Below are positions 42,516 through 50,129 of a stretch of DNA of 64,000 nt, one piece after another. A program made the translations under genes and the position numbers. Under the pieces are notes generated by a model. That model was not told the DNA's origin. It saw only the letters and a program-made list of their open reading frames with translations, and did no database searches. The stretch spans positions 1,054,001 through 1,118,000 of the forward strand of contig NZ_JASGKT010000002.1 of NCBI RefSeq assembly GCF_047600445.1, written 5' to 3'. This stretch comes from Piscinibacter sp047600445. GTDB taxonomy: Bacteria; Pseudomonadota; Gammaproteobacteria; Burkholderiales; Burkholderiaceae_C. Numbering within the stretch: position 1 is the stretch's first letter; each line of letters starts with the position of its first letter.

Positions 42516-43448
42516 TCAGGCCCGGCACGCCGCGCGCACGCCGAACGACGAGACCACGATGCCCGCGGCGATCAGCGCGAAGGCCGCGGCGTGGAACCAG
42601 CGCGGCGCCTCGCCCAGCAGCGCGGCCGACAGCAGCGCGGCGAACACCGGCGTGAGGTTGGAGAAGAAGGTCGCCACCGCCGGCCCCACCGTGGCCACGC
42701 CCAGCCCCCAGGCGCGGTAGGCGATCAGCGAGGGCCCCACCGCCACGTACAGCAGCGCGGCGCAGACGGCCGGCGTCCAGGCGATGGCGACCGGGGTCAG
42801 CGGCGCTTCGACCGCGGCGGCGAGCGTCGCCCAGGCGCTGCCGAACAGCATCTGCACGAACAGGAACTCGGCCCAGTTCCAGGCCGGCCGTTCCTGCCCG
42901 CGCAAATGCGCCGGCGGCCGCGCCAGCATCCAGCTGTAGCCGGCCCACAGCAGCACGGCCAGCAGCATGAACAGGTCGCCCGGCACCAGGCGCACCTCGC
43001 GCAGCGCGGCGAGGCTGCCGCGCGAGATCACCAGCAGCACGCCGGCCAGCGACAGCACCGCGCCGAGCAACTGGCGCGGCGTCGGCCGCTCGCCGAAGAA
43101 CAGCAGCCCGACCAGCAGCATCCACACCGGCGAGCTGGCGGCGATCAGCGTCACGTTCAGCGCCGTGCTGGTCTGCACCGCCAGGTATTGCAGCGCGTTG
43201 TAGCTGCCCACGCCGAGCAGACCGAGCAGCGCGAAGTGCTTCCAGCGCGAGGCGATCTGCCGCGTGTCGCGCAGCACGCGCCAGCCCAGCGGCAGCAGCA
43301 GCACGAGCGCCAGCCACCAGCGCATCGCGTTGAGCGCGATCGGCGGCACCGAGCCGACCAGCGCGCGCCCGACCACCGCGTTGCCGGCCCACAGCAGCGG
43401 CGGCAGCGTCAGCAGCAGGGCGAGGCGCGGGGTGAGAGGCGAACTCAA
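42516..43448 (-). CDS. DMT-superfamily (EamA) transporter
   Basis: This protein of about 310 aa has ten transmembrane segments in two EamA repeats (LPPLLWAGNAVVGRALVG near the start; ATVGPAVATFFSNLTPVFAALLSA near the end), the RhaT/YdcZ-like exporter type. The start is uncertain. The TTG at 43448 gives a family-like N-terminus (SSPLTPRLALLLTL) and leaves 92 bp for promoters. A GTG at 43523 would add 25 residues but leave 17 bp to the divergent gene. No strong ribosome-binding site supports either. Confidence 0.8.
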   Translation of the reverse strand: MSSPLTPRLALLLTLPPLLWAGNAVVGRALVGSVPPIALNAMRWWLALVLLLPLGWRVLRDTRQIASRWKHFALLGLLGVGSYNALQYLAVQTSTALNVTLIAASSPVWMLLVGLLFFGERPTPRQLLGAVLSLAGVLLVISRGSLAALREVRLVPGDLFMLLAVLLWAGYSWMLARPPAHLRGQERPAWNWAEFLFVQMLFGSAWATLAAAVEAPLTPVAIAWTPAVCAALLYVAVGPSLIAYRAWGLGVATVGPAVATFFSNLTPVFAALLSAALLGEAPRWFHAAAFALIAAGIVVSSFGVRAACRA

Positions 43449-43540
43449 GGAAGCGGAGGGCGCCGCGCCCCGTGGAGCGGCAGCGCGCAAAGGCTGGCAC
43501 GATAGCGGATTCGCGCCATTCACTCCCGAGGACTCCAACG

Positions 43541-44533
43541 ATGCCCCAGACCGTCAAGGCCATCCGCGTCGCCGCTTACGGCGGCCCCGAAGCGCTGCAA
43601 CTCGAAACGCTGAGCGTCGGCGAGCCCGGGCCGGGCGAGATCCGCATCCGCCACCATGCCTGCGGCCTGAACTTCATCGACGTCTACCAGCGCACCGGCC
43701 TGTACGCCAACCCGCTGCCGCTGGCGCTGGGCATGGAGGGCGCCGGCGTCGTCGAGGCGGTGGGCGAGGGCGTCACGCACCTGAAGCCCGGCGACCGCGC
43801 CGCCTACGCCAGCAACCCGCCGGGCGCCTACAGCGAGGCGCGCGTGATGCCGGCGAAGTCGGTGTGCCGGCTGCCCGACGAGATCGACTTCGAGACCGGC
43901 GCGGCGATGATGCTCAAGGGCCTGACGGTGCAGTACCTGCTGCGCCAGACGCAGCCGGTGGGCGGCCTGCAGGCGGGCGACTTCGTGCTTTTCCACGCGG
44001 CGGCCGGCGGCGTCGGCCTGATCGCCTGCCAATGGGCCCGGGCGATGGGGCTGAAGCTGATCGGCACCGCCGGCAGCGACGAGAAATGCCGCCTGGCGCT
44101 GGAGCACGGCGCGGCGTTCGCGATCAACTACCGCAAGGAAGACTTCGTCGAGCGCGTCAGGCAGATCACCGGTGGGCAGGGCCTGAAGGTGGTGTACGAC
44201 TCGGTGGGGGCCGACACCTTCGTGCGCTCGCTCGACTGCCTGCGCCCCTTCGGGCTGGGCGTGAACTTCGGCAACGCCTCGGGCAAGGTGCCGCCGCTCG
44301 ACCTCGGCCTGCTGGCCGCCAAGGGCTCGCTCTACGTGACGCGGCCGACGCTGTTCGTGCACATCGCCACGCGCGAGGCGACGCAGGCGATGGCCGACGA
44401 CCTGTTCGGCATGGTCAAGAGCGGCGCGGTGAAGATCCGCATCGACCAGCGCTATGCGCTGAAGGACGCGGCGCAGGCGCACCGCGACCTGGAAGCGCGC
44501 AACACCACGGGGTGCAGCGTGCTGCTGCCGTAG
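43541..44533 (+). CDS. qor: NADPH:quinone oxidoreductase, zinc-independent MDR family
   Basis: The 330-aa enzyme has the quinone oxidoreductase opening VKAIRVAAYGGPEAL, HHACGLNFIDVYQRTGLY, the GMEGAGVV motif and the NADPH-binding AAAGGVGLIACQWA. The zinc ligands of alcohol dehydrogenases are absent. It reduces quinones by one electron, or related enones, with NADPH in the cytosol. The ATG at 43541 follows a GAGGAC. The 3' end runs into a hairpin and the 76-bp tandem repeat. Confidence 0.9.
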   Translation: MPQTVKAIRVAAYGGPEALQLETLSVGEPGPGEIRIRHHACGLNFIDVYQRTGLYANPLPLALGMEGAGVVEAVGEGVTHLKPGDRAAYASNPPGAYSEARVMPAKSVCRLPDEIDFETGAAMMLKGLTVQYLLRQTQPVGGLQAGDFVLFHAAAGGVGLIACQWARAMGLKLIGTAGSDEKCRLALEHGAAFAINYRKEDFVERVRQITGGQGLKVVYDSVGADTFVRSLDCLRPFGLGVNFGNASGKVPPLDLGLLAAKGSLYVTRPTLFVHIATREATQAMADDLFGMVKSGAVKIRIDQRYALKDAAQAHRDLEARNTTGCSVLLP

Positions 44534-44537
44534 ACAT

Positions 44538-44580
44538 CCCGTTCGGGCCAAAGCCCTTCGACAAGCTCAGGGCGAACGGG
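44538..44580. terminator. Hairpin after qor
   Basis: CCCGTTCG (44538-44545) pairs perfectly with CGAACGGG (44573-44580), enclosing another partial stem. There is no U-tract. It lies 5 bp after the qor stop and between convergent genes, so it may act in both directions. Confidence 0.4.
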
Positions 44581-44801
44581 ATACCTCCCGATCATCCTGA
44601 GCAGGGTCTGAGCTTGTCGAAGACCCGTGTCGAAGGGCAAGCTCAGGGCGAACGGAATACCTCCCGATCATCCTGAGCAGGGTCTGAGCTTGCCGAAGAC
44701 CCGTGTCGAAGGGCAAGCTCAGGGCGAACGGAATACCTCCCGATCATCCTGAGCAGGGTCTGAGCTTGCCGAAGACCCGTGTCGAAGGACAAGCTCAGGG
44801 C
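44574..44801. repeat. Three tandem copies of a 76-bp intergenic repeat
   Basis: Units start at 44574, 44650 and 44726, each beginning GAACGG and differing at only a few positions; partial copies flank the array. Each contains AAGCTCAGGGCGAAC, a core commonly seen scattered through Burkholderiales genomes. Arms of 11 bp pair across unit boundaries (44560-44570 with 44608-44618; 44636-44646 with 44684-44694; 44712-44722 with 44760-44770). The array fills the gap between two convergent genes. Confidence 0.9.
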
Positions 44802-44817
44802 GAACGGAGGAGGTCTG

Positions 44818-45012
44818 TCAGGCGTTGACCGGCTTCCAGTAGCGCTGCTCGAGCGCCTTCGCGTCCGTGAGCCGCAGCTTGAGCAGCAGGCGTTCGCCGA
44901 AGGTCAGCGGTTGCAGCCGGCCGTCGGGCAGCGCCAGCACCGGGCCGAGGATGGGCTCGTCCTCGATGCGCGATTCCTGGTAGGCGCGCACGGGCAGGGT
45001 CTCGTCGTTCAT
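44818..45012 (-). CDS. Small hypothetical protein (64 aa)
   Basis: The product starts MNDETLPVRAYQESRIEDEP, has a central LPDGRLQPLTFGERLLLKL and ends RYWKPVNA. It is hydrophilic, with no signal or membrane helix. GGAGA lies 7 nt before the ATG, and the composition looks protein-like rather than like a shadow frame. I believe it is real but recognise no family. It is convergent with qor across the tandem repeat and has an ACCGATCGGT palindrome upstream. Confidence 0.6.
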   Translation of the reverse strand: MNDETLPVRAYQESRIEDEPILGPVLALPDGRLQPLTFGERLLLKLRLTDAKALEQRYWKPVNA

Positions 45013-45053
45013 GCGGTGTCTCCGTCCTGCTTGTGTGTAACAGGAGGTATTTT

Positions 45054-45063
45054 ACCGATCGGT
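45054..45063. promoter_or_regulatory. Perfect palindrome ACCGATCGGT upstream of the 64-aa gene
   Basis: This 10-bp perfect inverted repeat sits in a short AT-richer stretch (TTTTACCGATCGGTC) between the DUF2189 gene and the small gene, both on the minus strand. Its form is that of a TetR-type operator. No regulator gene is adjacent, so the controlling protein is unknown. Confidence 0.35.
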
Positions 45064-45084
45064 CGAACACTGCGCGAAGCGCTG

Positions 45085-45903
45085 TTACGTAACCGTGGCC
45101 TCTGGCGCCACACCCACGGCGGCGCGGTAGGCATGCCACGACGCATGGCCCAGCACCGGCCCGACCACCAGCAGGCCGAGGAAGCCGGGCAGCAGCGCCA
45201 GCACCACCAGCAGCGTCAGCGTGGCGCCCCACACCAGCATGGGCCAGGGCTGCGTCAGGCACAGGCGCAGGCTGGTCAGCGCGGCGCTCACCGCATCGAC
45301 CGAGCGGTCCAGGATCATCGGGATCGAGACCACGCTGATCGCGAAGATCAGCCCGGCGAACAGCGCGCCCACGCCGATGTAGGCGACGATGAAGCCGAGG
45401 TGCTCGGGGTCGAACAGCGCCGCCAGCGAGCCCTTGAAGTCGGGCATGCCGTCGAAGCTGACGGCGAACACGATCAGCGAGGCGCGCCCCCAGAGCATCT
45501 CCAGGATCAGCAGCACGCCGCCGAAGATCGCCATCGTGCCGGCGCGCGACTCCCAGGCGATCAGCGAGGCGCCCAGGTCGGGCGGCTCGCCGCGCTCCAG
45601 CCGCCGGCTGGCGTCGTACAGGCCCAGGCACAGGAAGGGCCCCATCAGCAGGAAGCCGGCCGACAGCGCCAGCACCCAGGCCGGCGCGTGGCGGTAGGTC
45701 CACAGCAGCGCCCAGCCCATCACCGCGAAGGCGGTGCCGTAGAACAGGCCGATCTGCGGCGCGCGCAGGAAGTCGCGCCAGCCCAGGTGCAGCCAGCGCA
45801 GCACGTCGTCGGCGCGCAGCGGGTTCAGCGGCAGCTCGAGGATCGAGGGCGCGGGCGCGGGCGCGGGCGGGGGCGGAGCGTCGTCGGCGGGCGTGTCGTT
45901 CAT
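45085..45903 (-). CDS. DUF2189 domain-containing membrane protein
   Basis: The 272-aa protein has a Pro/Ala-rich cytosolic N-terminus and about six transmembrane helices. It carries DUF2189-type segments: DVLRWLHLGWRDFLRAPQIGLFYG near residue 40, FLCLGLYDASRRLERGE, and RSVDAVSAALTSLRLCLTQPWPMLVWG. The family is common in alpha- and betaproteobacteria, often near cytochrome oxidase or stress genes; its function is unknown. The ATG at 45903 is chosen; an ATG 9 nt upstream adds MAA. It diverges from the periplasmic binding protein gene across 212 bp. Confidence 0.85.
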   Translation of the reverse strand: MNDTPADDAPPPPAPAPAPSILELPLNPLRADDVLRWLHLGWRDFLRAPQIGLFYGTAFAVMGWALLWTYRHAPAWVLALSAGFLLMGPFLCLGLYDASRRLERGEPPDLGASLIAWESRAGTMAIFGGVLLILEMLWGRASLIVFAVSFDGMPDFKGSLAALFDPEHLGFIVAYIGVGALFAGLIFAISVVSIPMILDRSVDAVSAALTSLRLCLTQPWPMLVWGATLTLLVVLALLPGFLGLLVVGPVLGHASWHAYRAAVGVAPEATVT

Positions 45904-45993
45904 GGCGGCCATTGAGCCGTGCCGAGGGGCGGCGCGCATCCGGGCGCGCCCTAGCTGGGCAAGGACGAGGATCGCGTTCGCATCGCTGTCCGG

Positions 45994-46009
45994 TGGCACG
46001 CCTCCTGCT
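45994..46009 (+). promoter_or_regulatory. Candidate sigma-54 promoter
   Basis: TGGCACG (45994-46000) and CTGCT (46005-46009) match the -24/-12 elements of RpoN promoters with one mismatch (C for T in the -12 box). The invariant GG and GC are exactly 10 bp apart. Transcription would begin near 46020, about 95 nt before the binding-protein ATG. Such matches occur by chance in GC-rich DNA, so this needs an experimental test. Confidence 0.45.
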
Positions 46010-46030
46010 GGCGGCAAGGCACCCAGGCTT

Positions 46031-46057
46031 GGCGCCGCACCGCCGCGGTGCGGCGCC
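46031..46057 (+). other. Strong hairpin in the predicted 5' leader of the binding-protein gene
   Basis: GGCGCCGCACCG and CGGTGCGGCGCC form a perfect 12-bp stem with a 3-nt loop. A second, shorter stem (46085-46090 with 46096-46101) lies 10 nt before the ribosome-binding site. Both fall between the candidate promoter and the ATG. They may set mRNA stability or attenuate the transcript. Confidence 0.45.
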
Positions 46058-46115
46058 GGGCCGGGTGTGTACCCCTTCGAACCCGCGCCGCACGGCGGCG
46101 CCGCTGGAGACCCCG

Positions 46116-46901
46116 ATGACACATCGACGCCGTTTGTTGGTGGCCGCCGCTGCGGCCTGGTTGCTGCCCCTGCAGGCGCAGGCGCAGGCCGCGCTGGAGC
46201 AGATCATGGCGCGCAAGACGATCCAGATCGCCATTCCCACCGACTTCCCGCCTTATGGCTTCGTCGGCACCGACCTGAAGCCGCGGGGCCTGGACATCGA
46301 CATGGCCGGCTACATCGCCGACAAGCTGGGCGTCAAGCTCGAGCTGGTGTCGGTGACCAGCGCCAACCGCATCGCCTACCTGCAGACGAAGAAGGCCGAC
46401 CTGGTGATCTCCACGCTGGGCAAGAACCCGGAGCGCGAGAAGGTCATCGACTTCACGGCCGCGTATTCGCCCTTCTTCCAGGCGGTGTTCGCGCCGAAGA
46501 GCCTGCCGATAGGCGCCGCCGCCGACCTGGCGGGCAAGACCGTGGGCGTGACGCGCGGCGCGATCGAGGATCTGGAGCTGACGAAGATCGCGCCGCCCAG
46601 CGCCGACATCAGGCGCTTCGAGGACAACAACGCCACCGTCGCGGCCTTCGTCTCGGGCCAGGTGCAGGTGATCGCCACCGGCGCATCGGTGGCCGGCAAC
46701 ATGATGGCGCGCAACCCGGACCTGGGCGCCGAATACAAGTTCGTGCTGAAGGACTCGCCCAACTTCATCGGCGTCGCCAAGGGCGAGGATGCCTTGCGTG
46801 CCAAGGTCAACGAGATCATCGCCTCGGCCAAGGCCGCGGGCGAGCTGGACCGGCTCGCGAAGAAGTGGCTGGGGCGTCCGGCAGGCACGCTGCCGGACTG
46901 A
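46116..46901 (+). CDS. Periplasmic substrate-binding protein of a polar amino acid-type ABC transporter
   Basis: This 261-aa protein has a Sec signal peptide (THRRRLLVAAAAAWLLPLQAQAQA) and an SBP_bac_3 domain: IPTDFPPYGFVGTDLKPRGLDIDMAGYIADKLG, then LVISTLGKNPEREKVIDFTAAY. It should bind an amino acid or a similar small acid in the periplasm. No permease or ATPase gene is adjacent, so it is an orphan binding protein here. The ATG at 46116 has GGAGA upstream and gives the signal peptide; upstream in-frame starts do not. Confidence 0.9.
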   Translation: MTHRRRLLVAAAAAWLLPLQAQAQAALEQIMARKTIQIAIPTDFPPYGFVGTDLKPRGLDIDMAGYIADKLGVKLELVSVTSANRIAYLQTKKADLVISTLGKNPEREKVIDFTAAYSPFFQAVFAPKSLPIGAAADLAGKTVGVTRGAIEDLELTKIAPPSADIRRFEDNNATVAAFVSGQVQVIATGASVAGNMMARNPDLGAEYKFVLKDSPNFIGVAKGEDALRAKVNEIIASAKAAGELDRLAKKWLGRPAGTLPD

Positions 46902-46904
46902 GCC

Positions 46905-46922
46905 GGCGCGCGGCAGCGCGCC
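46905..46922. terminator. GC-rich hairpin between convergent genes
   Basis: GGCGCGC (46905-46911) and GCGCGCC (46916-46922) form a perfect 7-bp stem with a GGCA loop. It lies between the stop of the binding-protein gene (46901) and the stop of the convergent UbiB-family gene (46929). There is no U-tract, so termination efficiency is uncertain. Confidence 0.4.
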
Positions 46923-46928
46923 CCGGCG

Positions 46929-48623
46929 TCAATCGTCGTCGCGCCGGTGCGTGCTGCGCCAGATCGAGCGGATGAGCCACACGCCGCCGAGCGCGGCGGC
47001 GCTGAAGCCGAGGAAGCCGAAGGCCGGCAGGCCGAACAGCGTCGGGCCGCCCTTGACCGTCATCACGATCGACGAGCCGATGATCATCGCGGCGATCACC
47101 ATCGCCAGCGCGAGGCGGTTGGCGGCGCGGTCGAGCTGGTCGCCGACGCGCTTGAGGTGCGCGATGTCGATGTGCAGTTGCAGCCGGCCGCGGCGCAGGT
47201 TGCGCAGCGCGCGCGACACGTCCTGCGGCAGCCGCTCGGCGGTGGCCAGCGCGCCGCGCAGCGTGTTCCAGGCGCGCGTGCCCAGGGCGCGCGGCGTGTA
47301 GCGCGCGCGCAGCACCTGGCGCAGCATCGGCAGCGCCTCCTGGGCCATGTGGAAGCCCGGGTCCAGGCCGCGGCCCATGCCTTCCAGCGAGATGAAGGCC
47401 TTGATCAGCAGCGCCAGGTCGGCCGGCAGCGCGAGGCGGTGCTCGCGCAGGATGGTGGTCACGTCGGCGAGCATCTGGCCGAGGTGCAGCTCGGCCAGCG
47501 GCGTGCCGTGGTACTGGTCGACGAAGGCCTCGATCTCCATCTCCAGTTGCGTCAGGCTGGCGCCGTGGCTGTCGCCGGCCCAGTCGAGCAGCACGTCGGC
47601 CACCGCCTGCGGCTCGCGCTGCACCAGCCCGAGCAGCAGCGAGAGCAGTTCCTCGCGGCGCCGCGCGGTCAGGCGGCCCACCATGCCGAAGTCGATGAAG
47701 GCGATGCGGTTGCCGGGCAGGTAGAAGACGTTGCCGGGGTGCGGGTCGGCGTGGAAGAAGCCGTCCTCGACGATCATCTTCAGCACCGCCTGCGCGCCGC
47801 GGCGCGCGAGCAGCGGCCTGTCCAGCCCCTCGGCGCGGACGCGTTCCAGGTCGTCGCCCTGGATGCCGGCGATGTACTCCTGCACGTTGATGCGCTCGTG
47901 CGTGTGCTGCCAGTGCACGCGCGGGATCTGCATGTAGGGCAGCACCGCCAGGTTGGCGGCGATGCGCTCGGCGTTGTGGCACTCGGCGGCCAGGTCCATC
48001 TCGCGCTGCAGCGAGCGGGCCAGCTCGCGCACCAGTTCGCGCGGGCGGTAGGGCCGCAGCGTCGGCATCTCGGCCTCGGCGATCGCGGCCAGGCGCTCGA
48101 GCAGGCGCAGGTCGGCCTCGACCACCTCGCGGATGCCGGGGCGGCGGATCTTCACCACCACCTCGGCGCCGTCGTTCAGCCGGGCGCGGTGCACCTGCGC
48201 GATCGACGCGGCGGCCAGCGGCTCGGGCTCGAAGTGCTCGAACACCGCTTCCGGCTCGTCGCCCAGGTCTTCGCGCAACTGCTCGCGCAGCGCCTCCAGC
48301 GGCAGCGCCGGCACCTGGCTGTGCAGGCGCGAGAACTCGGCGATCCACTCCGGGCCGAACAGGTCGGCGCGGCCGGCCAGCACCTGGCCGAGCTTGACGA
48401 AGGTCGGCCCCAGCTCCTCCAGCGCCAGCCGCACCTGCACCGGCGGCTCCAGGCGGGCCAGGTCGGCGGCGTGCTCGCGGCGCAGCACGTGGCCGGCGCG
48501 CTCCAGCGCGTCGGCCAGGCCGAGGCGGCGCACCGCGTCGCCGAAGCCGTGGCGAATCAGCACGCCGGCGATCTCGTTCATGCGCCCCAGATCGCGCGCG
48601 GCGCCAAGCGTCTCGATCAGCAT
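46929..48623 (-). CDS. ABC1/UbiB (AarF/ADCK) family protein kinase-like protein
   Basis: The 564-aa protein has the UbiB signatures: the KxGQ motif in FVKLGQVLAGR, the Ala-rich loop AAASIAQVHRA, VVVKIRRPG (nucleotide-binding Lys), FFHADPHPGNVF and FIDFGMVG. Two C-terminal transmembrane helices anchor it. UbiB-type atypical kinases support ubiquinone synthesis, probably as ATPases acting on lipid intermediates at the inner membrane. It is not beside other ubi genes, so it may be a paralog and not the main ubiB. The ATG at 48623 gives the normal N-terminus. Confidence 0.88.
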   Translation of the reverse strand: MLIETLGAARDLGRMNEIAGVLIRHGFGDAVRRLGLADALERAGHVLRREHAADLARLEPPVQVRLALEELGPTFVKLGQVLAGRADLFGPEWIAEFSRLHSQVPALPLEALREQLREDLGDEPEAVFEHFEPEPLAAASIAQVHRARLNDGAEVVVKIRRPGIREVVEADLRLLERLAAIAEAEMPTLRPYRPRELVRELARSLQREMDLAAECHNAERIAANLAVLPYMQIPRVHWQHTHERINVQEYIAGIQGDDLERVRAEGLDRPLLARRGAQAVLKMIVEDGFFHADPHPGNVFYLPGNRIAFIDFGMVGRLTARRREELLSLLLGLVQREPQAVADVLLDWAGDSHGASLTQLEMEIEAFVDQYHGTPLAELHLGQMLADVTTILREHRLALPADLALLIKAFISLEGMGRGLDPGFHMAQEALPMLRQVLRARYTPRALGTRAWNTLRGALATAERLPQDVSRALRNLRRGRLQLHIDIAHLKRVGDQLDRAANRLALAMVIAAMIIGSSIVMTVKGGPTLFGLPAFGFLGFSAAALGGVWLIRSIWRSTHRRDDD

Positions 48624-48718
48624 GGGCGCGAGTATCGCGTGCCGGCCCGGACCCGGGGGCTTGACGCAGGACAGGTCGTCATGCCGCAATGCGGGACAGA
48701 GCCACTGACCTCGACAAC

Positions 48719-49624
48719 ATGCCGCGCTCCTTGCACGCCTGCCTCAGCCTGATCGTCGCCGTCTTCACGGTCGCCGCCACCACCGCCCACGCCGCCCCGC
48801 TGCCCAAGACCGATGCCGAGCGCAACTGCTGGCAGCGCTACACACGCGAGCGCACCCGCGTCGACCTGAAGGGGCTGACGGCGGTCAGTTTCTCCAACCT
48901 GCGCAACGGCTACCGCGTGCGCAGCCCCTTCCTGGTGGAGTTCGGCATCAAGGGCATGGGCGTGGTGCCGGCCGGCAAGGTGCTGGAGAACACCGGCCAC
49001 CACCACATCCTGGTCGACACGGCGATGCCGCCCTCGGTGACCGACAAGCTGCCCTTCAACGACGGCCACCGCCATTTCGGCAAGGGCCAGACCTTCGCGG
49101 TGCTCGACCTGCCGCCGGGCAAGCACACGCTGCGGCTGTTGTTCGCCGACCACGATCACCGGCCGTATTTCGTGTTCAGCCCCGAGATCACCGTGGAGGT
49201 GACGGGCAAGCGCACGGCCGAGCCGCTGCGCATCGACCCGGCCGACCTGGAGGCGAGCTGCGCCGCCTGGTACCAGGACGAGCAGGCGCGTCCGCGCGCG
49301 CCGGGCGAGTGGGTGACGGTGACCAACGTGCGCGACGGCGAGGCGCTGGTCAGCCCGTTCACGCTGCAGTTCGGCGTCGAGGGGTACGGCGTCTGCGCCA
49401 AGGGTCAGAGCGCCGAGCGCACCGGGCACTTCATGCTCGACGTGCTGCGCGACGGCCGCGTCGTGCAGGCCAGCGACCTGTCCAACGGCGCGACCCAGGC
49501 CAACGTGTTCGTGCCGCCGGGCAGCTACCAGCTCAGGCTGCGCTTCGTCGACGGCAAGACCCAGCGCGACCTGCTGCCGCCCTACGAGCAGGGCGTGGTG
49601 GTGACGGCGCAGGAGCGCTTGTAG
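48719..49624 (+). CDS. Secreted protein with two tandem DUF4399 domains
   Basis: This 301-aa protein has a Sec signal peptide (SLIVAVFTVAATTAHA, cleavage near residue 25). Two related domains follow. The first has FSNLRNGYRVRSPFLVEFGIKGMGV with TGHHHILVD; the second has TNVRDGEALVSPFTLQFGVEGYGV with TGHFMLDV. Both end in LPPGKHTLRL/VPPGSYQLRL-type strands. DUF4399 is usually single; here it is duplicated, and the His-rich TGHHHILVD is kept only in the first. It is likely periplasmic; no function is known. The ATG at 48719 is the natural signal-peptide start. Confidence 0.82.
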   Translation: MPRSLHACLSLIVAVFTVAATTAHAAPLPKTDAERNCWQRYTRERTRVDLKGLTAVSFSNLRNGYRVRSPFLVEFGIKGMGVVPAGKVLENTGHHHILVDTAMPPSVTDKLPFNDGHRHFGKGQTFAVLDLPPGKHTLRLLFADHDHRPYFVFSPEITVEVTGKRTAEPLRIDPADLEASCAAWYQDEQARPRAPGEWVTVTNVRDGEALVSPFTLQFGVEGYGVCAKGQSAERTGHFMLDVLRDGRVVQASDLSNGATQANVFVPPGSYQLRLRFVDGKTQRDLLPPYEQGVVVTAQERL

Positions 49625-49629
49625 CGCCG

Positions 49630-50127
49630 TCAACTGCGGCGCACGCGCCGCAGTTCGTCGAGGATCAGCAGCGCCGCGCCGATGGTGATCGCGCTGTCGG
49701 CGATGTTGAACGACGGAAAGGCGCGGCCGGCGTAGTGCACCTGGATGAAGTCGACCACGTAGCCGTGCAGCAGGCGGTCGATCACGTTGCCCAAAGCGCC
49801 GCCGAGGATCAGCGACAGCGCCCATGCGAACAGGCGCTGGCCGCCGTGGCCGCGCAGCATCCAGACGATGAACACCGCCGCCGCGACGCCCAGGCCGACG
49901 AAGAACCAGCGCTGCCAGCCCGACGCGCCGGCCAGGAAGGAGAAGGCCGCGCCGGTGTTGTGCACGCGCACGACGTTGAAGAACGAGGTGACGGTGCGGC
50001 TGTCGCCGAGCTGGAAGTAGCCCAGGATCAGCGTCTTGGTGAACTGGTCGAGCAGGATCACGGCCAGCGCGATGCCCAGCCAGGGCAGCAGCGACGATGA
50101 ACCCGACGAGGATTTGCCCCAAGCCAT
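49630..50127 (-). CDS. lspA: Lipoprotein signal peptidase LspA
   Basis: The 165-aa integral membrane aspartyl protease has four helices and the family motifs LLDQFTKTLIL, VRVHNTGAAFSFL, GNVIDRLLHGYVVDFIQV and FNIADSAITIG. The two catalytic Asp residues lie in the last two. It cleaves the signal peptides of prolipoproteins, complementing the Lol system encoded at 4.9-8 kb. Its start is 2 bp after the ileS stop, in the standard ribF-ileS-lspA order. Confidence 0.96.
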   Translation of the reverse strand: MAWGKSSSGSSSLLPWLGIALAVILLDQFTKTLILGYFQLGDSRTVTSFFNVVRVHNTGAAFSFLAGASGWQRWFFVGLGVAAAVFIVWMLRGHGGQRLFAWALSLILGGALGNVIDRLLHGYVVDFIQVHYAGRAFPSFNIADSAITIGAALLILDELRRVRRS

Positions 50128-50129
50128 GA

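Noticed and set aside
44574..44801. Possible CRISPR array
   Set aside because: The 76-bp units are tandem with no unique spacers between them and there are no cas genes, so this is an intergenic tandem repeat.
45912..46115. N-terminal extension of the binding protein
   Set aside because: The in-frame extension is Arg-rich, overlaps the candidate promoter and hairpins, and hides the signal peptide. The ATG at 46116 with GGAGA upstream is a better start.
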